In this document: positions 51,444-64,000 of the stretch, in pieces
Position numbering within the stretch: position 1 is the stretch's first letter
Layout: each line of letters begins with the position of its first letter
From: Aestuarierythrobacter sp037968495
Lineage (GTDB): Bacteria > Pseudomonadota > Alphaproteobacteria > Sphingomonadales > Sphingomonadaceae
Direction of reading: 5' to 3'
DNA: 64,000 bases
Assembly (NCBI GenBank): GCA_037968495.1
Contig: JBBKVP010000060.1
Span: 19,655 to 83,654, forward strand
Notes under the pieces: model-generated
The model's input: the letters and a program-made list of their open reading frames with translations, nothing else
What the model was told of the DNA's origin: nothing
The model's database searches: none
Position numbers and translations under genes: made by a program

Positions 51444-51676
51444 CCCACTCATAACTCGTACGCTTCGAGCAAGCCGGATCCATTCGCGGGGATCTGACTG
51501 GGAAGGGGGCAGCGGGAGATTCCACAGACGCGGTAGGCTGCGGGCCACAGATTCCCCGAGAAGGGATTTGTGTGCCAAGCGGCCTGTTTTTCGTCTGAAG
51601 GGATCACATCCGCGCTTCGAAATAACCAAGCTGGCCCGCCCGGGCCGGTTCAATAGAGAAGAGGCATATCTCCTCC

Positions 51677-54600
51677 ATGGCGACCAAAGCTACAGCTCCT
51701 AAAACTAAGGCAGCAAAGCGCGCGAAAGCGGCAAACTACGGTTCAGCGAAAAAGCGTATCCGTAAAATCTTCGGCGATATTCACGAAGTTGTGGAAATGC
51801 CGAACCTGATCGAAGTGCAACGCGAGAGCTACGAACAGTTCCTGCGCTCCGACAAGGAAACGGGTTACGTTTCCGGTCTGGAAAAGACGCTTCGCTCGGT
51901 ATTTCCGGTCCGCGATTTCGCAGGGTCAGCGGAACTCGACTTCGTGCATTACGAACTCGAAGATCCGAAATTCGATATTCAGGAATGCAAGCAGCGCGGC
52001 ATTACATATGCTGCTCCGATGAAGGTTACGCTGCGCCTGATCGTGTTCGAAGTCGATCAGGACACCGAAACCCGCTCGGTTCTCGATATTAAGGAGCAGG
52101 ATGTTTACATGGGCGATATGCCGCTCATGACGCATAACGGCACCTTCGTTATCAACGGTACAGAGCGTGTTATCGTTTCGCAGATGCACCGTTCGCCGGG
52201 CGTTCTCTTCGATCATGATCGCGGCAAGACGCATAGCTCGGGCAAGCTTCTGTTTGCTGCGCGCGTTATTCCTTACCGTGGTTCGTGGCTCGATTTCGAA
52301 TTCGACGCCAAGGACATCGTCAACGTTCGGATCGACCGTAAGCGCAAGATGCCTGTTACGGCATTGCTTTATGCGCTCGGCCTCGACAGCGAAGGCATCC
52401 TCAGCGAATTCTACGACACAGTCGTATGGGAGCGTGTTTCGGGCAAGAAGGGTGAAGGCTGGAAACTGCCTTATGATCCCGCCACATGGCGCGGCCAGAA
52501 GCCTTCCTTCGCTCTCGTCGATGCAAACACGGGCGAAGAAATCTTCGCTGCCAATCAGAAGATCACCCCGCGTGCCGCGAATAAAGCTGAAAAGGACGGC
52601 CTGAAGGATCTGCTGATCCCGACCGAGGAAATCATCGGCCGCTATTCCGCGCTCGACGTGATTGACGAGAAAACCGGCCGCATCTTCATCGAAGCCGGTG
52701 AAGAAGTGACCGTCGAAAACATCGAAGTGCTCGAAGCTGCCGGTCTCGACCGTCTCCAGCTGCTCGACATTGACGAGGTCAACACCGGCCCGTGGATCCG
52801 CAACACGCTGGCAATCGACAAGGCTGAGAACCGCGACGAAGGACTCGAGGCTATCTATAAGGTCATGCGTCCCGGCGAACCGCCAACGAAGGAAACCGCA
52901 GAAGCCCTGTTCGAAGGCCTGTTCTTCGACAGCGACCGCTATGACCTGTCGGCTGTTGGCCGCGTGAAGCTGAACATGCGTCTCGAACTTGACGCTGAAG
53001 ACACTGTGACCACGCTGCGCAAGGAAGACATCCTTGCTGTGGTCAAGGAACTTGTCGGCCTTAAGGACGGCAAGGGCGATGTCGACGACATCGATAACCT
53101 CGGCAACCGCCGTGTACGTTCGGTGGGCGAGCTGCTAGAAAACCAGTATCGCGTCGGCCTGCTCCGCATGGAGCGTGCTGTTAAGGAGCGGATGAGCTCG
53201 GTCGATGTTTCGACTGTTATGCCCAACGATCTGATCAACGCGAAGCCGGCTGTTGCTGCAGTCCGCGAATTCTTCGGCTCGTCGCAGCTGTCGCAGTTCA
53301 TGGATCAAACCAACCCGCTATCCGAAGTGACGCATAAGCGCCGGGTTTCGGCCCTCGGCCCCGGCGGTCTTACCCGTGAGCGCGCAGGCTTCGAAGTCCG
53401 CGACGTTCACCCGACCCACTATGGCCGTATCTGCCCGATTGAAACGCCGGAAGGCCCGAACATCGGCCTGATCAACTCGCTGGCATCGTTCAGCCGGGTC
53501 AATAAGTACGGCTTCATCGAAACGCCTTACCGCCTCGTCAAGGACGGCAAGGTGTCGAGCGACGTGCGTTATCTCTCCGCCATGGAAGAGCAGAAGCACA
53601 CTGTTGCACAGGCATCGGCTGAACTCACCGAGAACGGCACGTTCGTTGAAGATCTCGTTTCCGCCCGTGAAAACGGCGAATTCGTGATGACGCCCAATGA
53701 AAACATCACGCTGATGGACGTTTCGCCCAAGCAGCTGGTGTCGGTTGCCGCATCGCTCATTCCATTCCTGGAAAACGATGACGCCAACCGCGCACTCATG
53801 GGATCGAATATGCAGCGTCAGGCTGTGCCTTTGGTGAAAGCCGAAGCACCGTTTGTCGGAACCGGCATGGAAGAAACCGTGGCTCGCGATTCAGGCGCTG
53901 CAATTTCCGCCCAGCGCGCAGGCGTAGTCGACCAAGTCGACGCGACCCGCATCGTGATCCGTGCATCGGGTGAAATCGAAGCTGGCCGGTCCGGCGTCGA
54001 TATTTACACACTGCAGAAATTCCAGCGTTCGAACCAGAACACCTGCATCAACCAGCGCCCGCTTTGTAAGGTTGGCGACTTGGTAGAAGTCGGCGATATT
54101 CTGGCTGACGGTCCTTCGACCGATCTCGGCGAATTGGCACTGGGCCGTAACAGCCTCGTCGCCTTTATGCCGTGGAACGGTTACAATTACGAAGATTCGA
54201 TCCTGATCAGCGAACGCATCGTGAAAGACGATGTGTTTACCTCGATCCACATAGATGAATTCGAAGTGATGGCCCGCGATACGAAGCTTGGCCCTGAAGA
54301 CATCACCCGTGACATTCCCAACGTTGGCGAGGAAGCCCTGCGCAACCTCGACGAAGCGGGCATTGTCTACATTGGTGCCGAAGTGCATCCGGGAGATATT
54401 CTGGCCGGTAAGATCACACCAAAGGGTGAAAGCCCGAGGCCGCCGGAAGAAAAGCTCCTCCGCGCCATCTTTGGTGAGAAAGCCTCTGACGTTCGTGACA
54501 CCTCGCTGCGTCTGCCCCCGGGGGTCGCTGGCACGGTTGTCGAAGTTCGTGTGTTCAACCGCCACGGCATCGAAGTCGATGACCGTACGCGGGCGATCCA

Positions 54601-55882
54601 GAACGAAGAAATCGAACGTCTGCGTAAGGATAGCCAGGATGAACGCGCTATCCTGAACCGTGCAACCTATAACCGCCTTGCAGACATGCTGCCGGGCCAT
54701 AAGGTTTCTGCCGCGCCCAAGGGCGTGAAGAAGGGAGCGAAGATTGATCTGGAGCTCCTCGAAACGATCGAAAAGCACGAGTGGTTCAAGATCGCTGTTG
54801 CCGATGACAAGATGCAGACCCAGCTGGAAGCCGTAAAATTCCAGTATGACGAAGCCATCAAGATCATCGATGACAAGTTCGACGACCGTAAGGACAAGTT
54901 GGAACGCGGCGACGAGCTGGCTCCGGGTGTGCTCAAAATGGTCAAGGTCTTCGTTGCGGTGAAGCGCAAGCTGCAGCCGGGCGATAAGATGGCCGGACGC
55001 CATGGTAACAAGGGTGTAATCTCGCGCATCCTGCCAGCCGAAGATATGCCTTTCCTCGAAGACGGTACGCCGGTTGATATCGTGCTGAACCCACTTGGTG
55101 TGCCTTCGCGCATGAACGTGGGTCAGATTTTTGAAACCCACCTCGGCATGGCAGCCCGCGGGCTCGGTCAGCAGGTTACCGCTGCTCTGGAAGAATGGCG
55201 TGAAGCCAATCCGAACCCTGAGACGGCCAAGCCGCCGCAGGTCGTGACCGACAAGCTGAAGGAAATCTACGGCGAGCAATATCACGCAGAGCTGGACGCA
55301 CGCTCGCCAACTGACGTGATCGAACTGGCGGGTAACCTCACCAATGGTGTTCCAATGGGTACTCCGGTATTCGATGGGGCGCGTGAGGCTGACGTGACCG
55401 ACATGCTCATCCAGGCAGGCTTGCCCGGCAGCGGACAGGTTTCGCTGTATGATGGCCGCACGGGCGATTGCTTCGACCGCAAGGTTACCGTCGGCTACAT
55501 CTACATGCTGAAGCTGCATCACCTTGTCGATGACAAGATCCACGCCCGTTCAATCGGCCCGTACTCGCTTGTTACCCAGCAGCCACTGGGCGGTAAGGCG
55601 CAGTTCGGCGGACAGCGCTTCGGTGAGATGGAGGTCTGGGCACTCCAGGCCTACGGTGCCGCTTATACGCTGCAGGAAATGCTGACTGTGAAGTCCGATG
55701 ACGTCGTCGGCCGGACCAAGGTTTACGAATCAATCGTCAAGGGTGACGACACATTCGAAGCCGGCATTCCGGAAAGCTTCAACGTGCTGGTGAAGGAAAT
55801 GCGCAGCCTCGGCCTGAACGTCGAACTGTCCTCGCTCGATAATGGCGAAGATGATGACGGCCTCGCGATAGCTGCGGAATAA
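51677..55882 (+). CDS. rpoB: RNA polymerase beta subunit
   Basis: 1401-residue catalytic subunit, slightly longer than E. coli's. Conserved blocks include the rifampicin-region SSQLSQFMDQTNPLSEVTHKRRVSALGPGG, GRICPIETPEGPNIGLI, and DGMKMAGRHGNKGVIS-type segment (KMAGRHGNKGVISRI), all intact. A basic N-terminal tail (MATKATAPKTKAAKRAKAANYG) precedes. Expressed from its own promoter, not from rplJL, and followed after 66 bases by rpoC. Confidence 0.98.
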   Translation: MATKATAPKTKAAKRAKAANYGSAKKRIRKIFGDIHEVVEMPNLIEVQRESYEQFLRSDKETGYVSGLEKTLRSVFPVRDFAGSAELDFVHYELEDPKFDIQECKQRGITYAAPMKVTLRLIVFEVDQDTETRSVLDIKEQDVYMGDMPLMTHNGTFVINGTERVIVSQMHRSPGVLFDHDRGKTHSSGKLLFAARVIPYRGSWLDFEFDAKDIVNVRIDRKRKMPVTALLYALGLDSEGILSEFYDTVVWERVSGKKGEGWKLPYDPATWRGQKPSFALVDANTGEEIFAANQKITPRAANKAEKDGLKDLLIPTEEIIGRYSALDVIDEKTGRIFIEAGEEVTVENIEVLEAAGLDRLQLLDIDEVNTGPWIRNTLAIDKAENRDEGLEAIYKVMRPGEPPTKETAEALFEGLFFDSDRYDLSAVGRVKLNMRLELDAEDTVTTLRKEDILAVVKELVGLKDGKGDVDDIDNLGNRRVRSVGELLENQYRVGLLRMERAVKERMSSVDVSTVMPNDLINAKPAVAAVREFFGSSQLSQFMDQTNPLSEVTHKRRVSALGPGGLTRERAGFEVRDVHPTHYGRICPIETPEGPNIGLINSLASFSRVNKYGFIETPYRLVKDGKVSSDVRYLSAMEEQKHTVAQASAELTENGTFVEDLVSARENGEFVMTPNENITLMDVSPKQLVSVAASLIPFLENDDANRALMGSNMQRQAVPLVKAEAPFVGTGMEETVARDSGAAISAQRAGVVDQVDATRIVIRASGEIEAGRSGVDIYTLQKFQRSNQNTCINQRPLCKVGDLVEVGDILADGPSTDLGELALGRNSLVAFMPWNGYNYEDSILISERIVKDDVFTSIHIDEFEVMARDTKLGPEDITRDIPNVGEEALRNLDEAGIVYIGAEVHPGDILAGKITPKGESPRPPEEKLLRAIFGEKASDVRDTSLRLPPGVAGTVVEVRVFNRHGIEVDDRTRAIQNEEIERLRKDSQDERAILNRATYNRLADMLPGHKVSAAPKGVKKGAKIDLELLETIEKHEWFKIAVADDKMQTQLEAVKFQYDEAIKIIDDKFDDRKDKLERGDELAPGVLKMVKVFVAVKRKLQPGDKMAGRHGNKGVISRILPAEDMPFLEDGTPVDIVLNPLGVPSRMNVGQIFETHLGMAARGLGQQVTAALEEWREANPNPETAKPPQVVTDKLKEIYGEQYHAELDARSPTDVIELAGNLTNGVPMGTPVFDGAREADVTDMLIQAGLPGSGQVSLYDGRTGDCFDRKVTVGYIYMLKLHHLVDDKIHARSIGPYSLVTQQPLGGKAQFGGQRFGEMEVWALQAYGAAYTLQEMLTVKSDDVVGRTKVYESIVKGDDTFEAGIPESFNVLVKEMRSLGLNVELSSLDNGEDDDGLAIAAE

Positions 55883-55948
55883 GGGGTCGGCGGCCAAAAC
55901 CGCCCCCCGCTTTCCACCTGAGATTTTCACCCCCCAAGGGATGACAAA

Positions 55949-60322
<4,374 letters not shown>

Positions 60323-60344
60323 CCGGTTTCAAAACTGAACAATC

Positions 60345-60378
60345 AAGACCCCGCTGGAGCGATCCGGCGGGGTCTTTT
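60345..60378 (+). terminator. Intrinsic terminator of rpoBC
   Basis: 10-base perfect arms (60345-60354 / 60367-60376) with an inner GGA/TCC extension and TTTT after. It starts 22 bases after the rpoC stop. Confidence 0.92.
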
Positions 60379-60450
60379 GTTTGGCAAACGGACGGGCGAT
60401 CCATTAGGCTCACGGAAAGACGATCCCTTCCAGGCGAAAGACAGGCAGCA

Positions 60451-61524
60451 ATGAATTCGAAATTGGGGCAGGCGAACGGCACCGAGAGCGGGGGCTTTAT
60501 GGTCTTTCTGCTTCTGGTCACGATCATTCTTGCGCTGGTCGTTTGGCCGTTCATCTCCGCGCTTTTGTGGAGCATGCTTGCGGCAATTATGTTCCAGCCG
60601 CTTTATCAGCGCATCCTCGCGAGATGGCCGACGCATCCGAGCCGAGCAGCCCTTGGGACCTTGGCGATTATCATTATCGCAGTCGTTGTGCCTGCTATCC
60701 TGATTGGCAGTGCGGTTTTGCGGCAGTCAATCGAACTATATTCCTCCATGAGTGAGGGGGAACTGGATTGGCCCGGCCTATTCAGCAGTTTCCATAATGC
60801 CCTTCCTGCACAGCTCCAGCAAATGCTCGACAATTCTGACTATGCAGAATTCAGCGCAGTGCAGCAGGGCGTCGAACAATTCGCCCAGGAAAGCGTCGGG
60901 TTCATCGCGCAGCAGGCGGTGGCCATTGGCGGCAGCGCACTCGCATTCGTCCTGTCGCTGGGCATCGGCATGTATGTCGTCTACTTTCTCCTGCGTGACG
61001 GGAAGTCGATAGGATCGAGCATCCGCAACGCGATGCCCTTACCGCGTGCGGTAGCGCAGCGGTTGAGCGACAAGTTTACGCTTATTATCCGTGCGACGAT
61101 CAAGGGCTCTGTTGTCGTGGGGCTGGTGCAGGGCGCTTTGGGCGCGGCCACCTTCTGGGCGGTTGGCGTACCGTCAGCGATTCTCTTTGGCGTCCTGATG
61201 GCTATCTTCTCGCTGCTGCCCGCACTTGGTCCGGCGATTGTATGGGCTCCGGTCGCGCTCTACCTATTGGCGACCGGAGCTGTCTGGCAGGCGGTCGTTG
61301 TCGGCGTTTCGGGCGTCGCCCTGATCGGCATGGCGGATAATGTTTTGCGGCCTATTCTGGTGGGCCGCGATACGGGCATTCCTGACTGGATGATTCTCGT
61401 GACCACGCTCGGCGGTATCGCATCGCTTGGTCTTAGCGGCATCGTCCTGGGCCCGCTCGCTGCAGGCCTGTTTCTTGCCGGATGGGCGATCTACACCGAA
61501 CAACGGGACGGCGTGGCGGGATAG
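60451..61524 (+). CDS. AI-2E family transporter
   Basis: 357-residue membrane protein with about seven to eight helices (GGFMVFLLLVTIILALVVWPFISALLWSMLAAIMF; ALAFVLSLGIGMYVVYFLLRDG). The conserved PAL and GP motifs (FSLLPALGPAIVWAPVALYLL) and DNVLRPILVGR near the C-terminus are typical. Members include TqsA and Na+/H+ antiporters, so the AI-2 name does not establish substrate. Monocistronic. Confidence 0.93.
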   Translation: MNSKLGQANGTESGGFMVFLLLVTIILALVVWPFISALLWSMLAAIMFQPLYQRILARWPTHPSRAALGTLAIIIIAVVVPAILIGSAVLRQSIELYSSMSEGELDWPGLFSSFHNALPAQLQQMLDNSDYAEFSAVQQGVEQFAQESVGFIAQQAVAIGGSALAFVLSLGIGMYVVYFLLRDGKSIGSSIRNAMPLPRAVAQRLSDKFTLIIRATIKGSVVVGLVQGALGAATFWAVGVPSAILFGVLMAIFSLLPALGPAIVWAPVALYLLATGAVWQAVVVGVSGVALIGMADNVLRPILVGRDTGIPDWMILVTTLGGIASLGLSGIVLGPLAAGLFLAGWAIYTEQRDGVAG

Positions 61525-61609
61525 TGACAAGCAACGCGGCTTTGCTATTCTCGCCAACCTTCCCTAACAGCAGCGATCTTCAATTAACTCACAGGAACCG
61601 TAACTTCCA

Positions 61610-61975
61610 ATGCCTTCATTTTCCCAGCCTAGCTTCCAAGACCGCATCGCTCTGGCGAATAAAACCAAAGAGAAAGCCCTCAAGAAGTTAAAGGCCAAGC
61701 CGCAGCCGACCGAGGCGGAGCTTGCCGAGCGTAAGGCAGCACATGAAGCCCGTGAAGCGGCCAAGGCTGCCAAGCGTGCTGAGAAGCTCGCAGAACGTGA
61801 GAAGGTGAAGGCTGAGAAGGAAGCCGCAAAGCAGGCCGAACTGAAGGCCAAGCAGGAACGGAAAGCAGCTGAAGAAGCGGCAAAACCGCCCAAGTTGACC
61901 GAAGATGAAAAGAAAGCCATCCGCGACGAGCGTTATGCCGCCCGTAAAGCGCGTAAGAAAAAGAAAAAGCGCTAA
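61610..61975 (+). CDS. DUF6481-like Lys/Ala/Glu-rich helical protein
   Basis: 121 residues, half Lys, Ala and Glu; begins MPSFSQPSFQDRIALANKTKEKALKKLKAK and ends ARKARKKKKKR. The whole is a long charged helix or coiled coil with a very basic end. Resembles DUF6481 family proteins of sphingomonads; function unknown, nucleic-acid or acidic-partner binding possible. Its last codons double as the terminator of the convergent hydrolase gene. Confidence 0.8.
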   Translation: MPSFSQPSFQDRIALANKTKEKALKKLKAKPQPTEAELAERKAAHEAREAAKAAKRAEKLAEREKVKAEKEAAKQAELKAKQERKAAEEAAKPPKLTEDEKKAIRDERYAARKARKKKKKR

Positions 61976-61987
61976 ACTGGTTTAGCG
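61965..61987 (-). terminator. Terminator of the class C-type hydrolase, inside the neighbouring gene's end
   Basis: CGCTAAA-CTGG-TTTAGCG (61970-61987) followed on the minus strand by CTTTTTC. It overlaps the last codons and stop of the DUF6481-like gene, whose AAG/AAA Lys codons provide the T-run. Confidence 0.7.
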
Positions 61988-61997
61988 GCGCGGGCCC

Positions 61998-63131
61998 TCA
62001 AGAATAGGCCATCCGCTCCACCGCTTCCAGACATCTCAGCGCCCCCGGATCGCCAAATGGTGAGAGCTGGGTCATGAACAATCCGCCGATGCCCTTGGCC
62101 GGATCGATCCAGAAATAGCTGTTGAATATGCCGGCCCATGCGAGGCTGCCTGCGCTGCGGCGGCCTTCGATTGGTTCGGGATTGGTGAGGAAGCCCAGCG
62201 TCCAGCCGGTGTGCTGATCGGGGAATTGGTCGAAAGGCTGCGCTATATCGGGCATGCTGGTGCCCATTGCACCGGCGCGAAGGTCGCCGATCTGGTTGGT
62301 GCTCATTGCTTTGACGTTTTCGGCAGACAGAATCCGCACGCCTTCCAGCTGTCCGTCATTCAACATCATCTGGATAAACCGCGCGTAATCTGCCGCAGTG
62401 GACGTCAGCCCGCCGCCGCCGGAATTAAATTCGCCCCCGCCGATGAACAAAGGCAAGATGCCAAGCTGGCCATCCGGCTGGCGGACATGCACCTTTGCCG
62501 CTTCATCGGGCAATTCTGAGCGGAAAGCGGTGTGAGCCATGCCGAGCGGCTCAAATACATTGGCCTGCAGATAATCCTGCAGGCTCATGCCCGTGACAGC
62601 TTCAATCACGAGGCCGACCCAGTCGGTCGATACGCCATATTCCCACCTATCCCCCGGGTCGAACAGCAGCGGCATAGTTACACTGGCCTTGCTGCCTGGT
62701 GCTGGCATTCCGGCGTGCTGGAAATGCTTGAGCACCTCCGGCTGGACGAAGATATAGCCCAGCCCCGACGTATGGGTGAGCAAATGCCGCAAGGTAATCG
62801 GACGCGCAGCGGGGCGGGTGTTTGGCCGTCCGTCCAGCTCGAACCCGGTAATCACCTGTGGGTCGGCGAGAGCAGGCAGCACATCCCGGATTGGCGCATC
62901 GAGCGAGAGCTTGCCTTGCTCGACCAGCTGCAGCGCACCGAGGGTGACCAGCGGTTTCGTCATGGACGCAATCTGGAAGATCGTGTCCTCCGTCATTGGC
63001 GCACCGCTCACCGCATCGGCCATTCCGAATGCTCGCGAATAGGTCACGCCATTCGCATCAGTGATCAGGGCCACGCCGCCGGGCATTCCGGCATTGTCGA
63101 AGGCGGTTTGGAGCAATGTGTCATCAATCAT
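61998..63131 (-). CDS. Serine hydrolase, class C beta-lactamase fold
   Basis: 377 residues, no clear signal peptide. Nucleophile Ser56-x-x-Lys59 in IASMTKP; Tyr of the Y-x-N/S motif in WEYGVSTDW; a Gly-rich end. Related enzymes (EstB-like) are esterases or D-amino-acid peptidases; beta-lactam cleavage is not implied. Divergent from nadE by 63 bases and convergent with the DUF6481-like gene. Confidence 0.92.
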   Translation of the reverse strand: MIDDTLLQTAFDNAGMPGGVALITDANGVTYSRAFGMADAVSGAPMTEDTIFQIASMTKPLVTLGALQLVEQGKLSLDAPIRDVLPALADPQVITGFELDGRPNTRPAARPITLRHLLTHTSGLGYIFVQPEVLKHFQHAGMPAPGSKASVTMPLLFDPGDRWEYGVSTDWVGLVIEAVTGMSLQDYLQANVFEPLGMAHTAFRSELPDEAAKVHVRQPDGQLGILPLFIGGGEFNSGGGGLTSTAADYARFIQMMLNDGQLEGVRILSAENVKAMSTNQIGDLRAGAMGTSMPDIAQPFDQFPDQHTGWTLGFLTNPEPIEGRRSAGSLAWAGIFNSYFWIDPAKGIGGLFMTQLSPFGDPGALRCLEAVERMAYS

Positions 63132-63194
63132 TTCGTATGCGTATCAGCAGCAAAGCGCTTGTGAAAGCAGCATTGCTCCGACTACATCCATCCT

Positions 63195-64000
63195 ATGACC
63201 GATACGCTCACAATTACGCTTTGCCAGATGAACCAAAACGTCGGGCATATGACCGAAAATGCCGATGAAATGCTGGAACTTCGCCGTAAGGCAGCGACGC
63301 GCAGTCCGGCGATTGATCTGGTGATGTATCCCGAGATGCAGCTGATCGGATATCCGCCAGAAGATATGATCCTGAAGCCTGCGCTGCTTGAGAAAGCGGC
63401 TGAGGAGCTGGAGCGGATGGCGCTCGCCACAGCCGATGGTGGCCCCGCGATGATTGTCGGCACAGTGATCCGCGAGGGCGATGACCTCTATAATGCTGTG
63501 ACCCTGCTGGACGGGGGCAAGATCGCTGCAGTGCGCTATAAGGACGAGCTGCCCAATTACGGCACCTTTGACGAGAAACGCCACTTCACCTCAGGCCCGC
63601 TGCCCGATCCGGTCGAGTTTCGCGGGGTCAAACTCGGCCTGCCGATCTGCGAGGATATCTGGCACCCGTCCGTCTGCTCACACCTGAAAGAGCAAGGCGC
63701 TGAAATCCTGCTGTCGCCCAACGGCAGCCCCTATGAAATTGATAAGGACGAGCTGCGGATTGAGGGCGTCGCCAAACAGCGCGCCATCGAAACGGGCCTG
63801 CCGATGGCTTACCTCAACCGCATTGGCGGGCAGGACGAGCTGGTGTTCGACGGCGCGAGTTTCGTAATCAATGGCGACGGCGAAGTAGTGATCCAGATGC
63901 GCGATTGGGAGCCTGAAACCATCGATACGGTCTGGAAGCGGGGAGTAGACGGTTGGTACTGCGAGCCGGGCGAGAAACACGAACTCTCTGACCACCCTGA
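63195..64000 (+). CDS. nadE: Glutamine-dependent NAD+ synthetase, 5' part
   Basis: 268 codons visible, continuing beyond the window. The N-terminal glutaminase (nitrilase-like) domain shows Glu in MYPEMQLIGYPPED, Lys in RYKDELPNYGTFDEKRHF, and Cys in LPICEDIWHP, the amide-hydrolysing triad that feeds ammonia to the C-terminal synthetase domain (outside the window). ATG 63195 was chosen as first ATG of the frame with this domain start (TDTLTITLCQMNQNVG). Confidence 0.93.
   Translation, partial: MTDTLTITLCQMNQNVGHMTENADEMLELRRKAATRSPAIDLVMYPEMQLIGYPPEDMILKPALLEKAAEELERMALATADGGPAMIVGTVIREGDDLYNAVTLLDGGKIAAVRYKDELPNYGTFDEKRHFTSGPLPDPVEFRGVKLGLPICEDIWHPSVCSHLKEQGAEILLSPNGSPYEIDKDELRIEGVAKQRAIETGLPMAYLNRIGGQDELVFDGASFVINGDGEVVIQMRDWEPETIDTVWKRGVDGWYCEPGEKHELSDHP

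Larger units (their letters stand above)
51229..51676. other. Divergent region between the XRE/DUF2975 unit and rpoB
   Basis: 448 bases. From left to right: minus-strand promoter zone with CAATA repeats (51248-51310), then the rpoB promoter (51415-51443) and a leader of about 225 bases. A 62-codon plus-strand frame (51309-51497) covers the promoter and has no family features; it is not called. Confidence 0.6.

Noticed and set aside
51309..51497. 62-codon frame at the rpoB promoter
   Set aside because: Overlaps the promoter and has no recognisable features.
53891..55543. 550-codon frame antisense to rpoB
   Set aside because: Long because of biased codon use in rpoB; no domain pattern.

Overview
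The window looks like a chromosomal segment of an alphaproteobacterium of the Sphingomonadales, most likely family Erythrobacteraceae (Erythrobacter/Altererythrobacter type). The grounds are a near-canonical CtrA, a DUF4167 protein, a DUF6481-like Lys/Ala-rich protein, a bacterial CDC48/p97-like double AAA ATPase, rpoN beside lptB, many Ala-rich lipoproteins, and fairly high, even GC. No rRNA, tRNA, CRISPR, prophage or insertion sequence was seen. Both ends cut a gene: ppk2 on the left, nadE on the right.

Layout. 1-5.3 kb: the 3' end of ppk2, then a tight minus-strand operon of acyl-CoA dehydrogenase, a class III CoA transferase resembling mesaconyl-CoA (2-methylfumaryl-CoA) isomerase, a thiolase and a mesaconyl-C4-CoA-hydratase-like dehydratase, with a palindromic operator candidate just upstream. 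5.3-8.1 kb: two Ala-rich lipoproteins, recQ and a DUF465/YdcH protein. 8.3-12.2 kb: a plus-strand cluster of an SPFH protein, a ribbon-helix-helix/AT-hook protein, a CPBP intramembrane protease, a secreted beta-helix protein and psd. 12.2-17.6 kb: ribA, xth, ctrA, rpoN, lptB. 17.7-27.2 kb: a small membrane protein, a BON-MscS channel, ppa, the coupled hisS-prfA-prmC, a DUF4167 gene with a structured leader, lnt and metK. 27.2-32.5 kb: a seven-gene minus-strand operon with the two 3-oxoacid CoA-transferase subunits separated by two lipoprotein genes, followed by two GSTs and a CaiB-type CoA transferase. 32.6-40.5 kb: a probable attenuator and the CDC48-like ATPase, a second MscS channel, an HWE histidine kinase and polA. 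40.6-46.4 kb: a repeat-containing lipoprotein, a class A beta-lactamase fold protein lacking the general-base Glu, a Host_attach protein, groESL under a CIRCE element, and a MATE pump. 46.5-51.3 kb: a PagL-like deacylase, an APC permease, rplJ-rplL, a small lipoprotein, and an XRE/DUF2975 operon with a repeated operator. 51.4-64 kb: rpoB-rpoC with a good promoter and a terminator, an AI-2E family transporter, a DUF6481-like protein, a class C beta-lactamase-fold hydrolase and nadE.

How the genes fit together. Most of the window is housekeeping: transcription (rpoBC, rpoN), translation (rplJL, hisS, prfA, prmC), replication and repair (polA, recQ, xth), proteostasis (groESL, CDC48-like), envelope (lptB, lnt, psd, MscS) and cell-cycle control (ctrA). 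Two acyl-CoA/CoA-transferase operons point to organic-acid or branched-chain acyl-CoA catabolism. The parts most worth a second look are the Mct/Meh-like operon, the SPFH-RHH-CPBP cluster, the attenuator-like leader of the CDC48-like gene, the split scoA/scoB operon, the beta-lactamase-like protein without Glu166, and a pair of palindrome-rich intergenic repeats.
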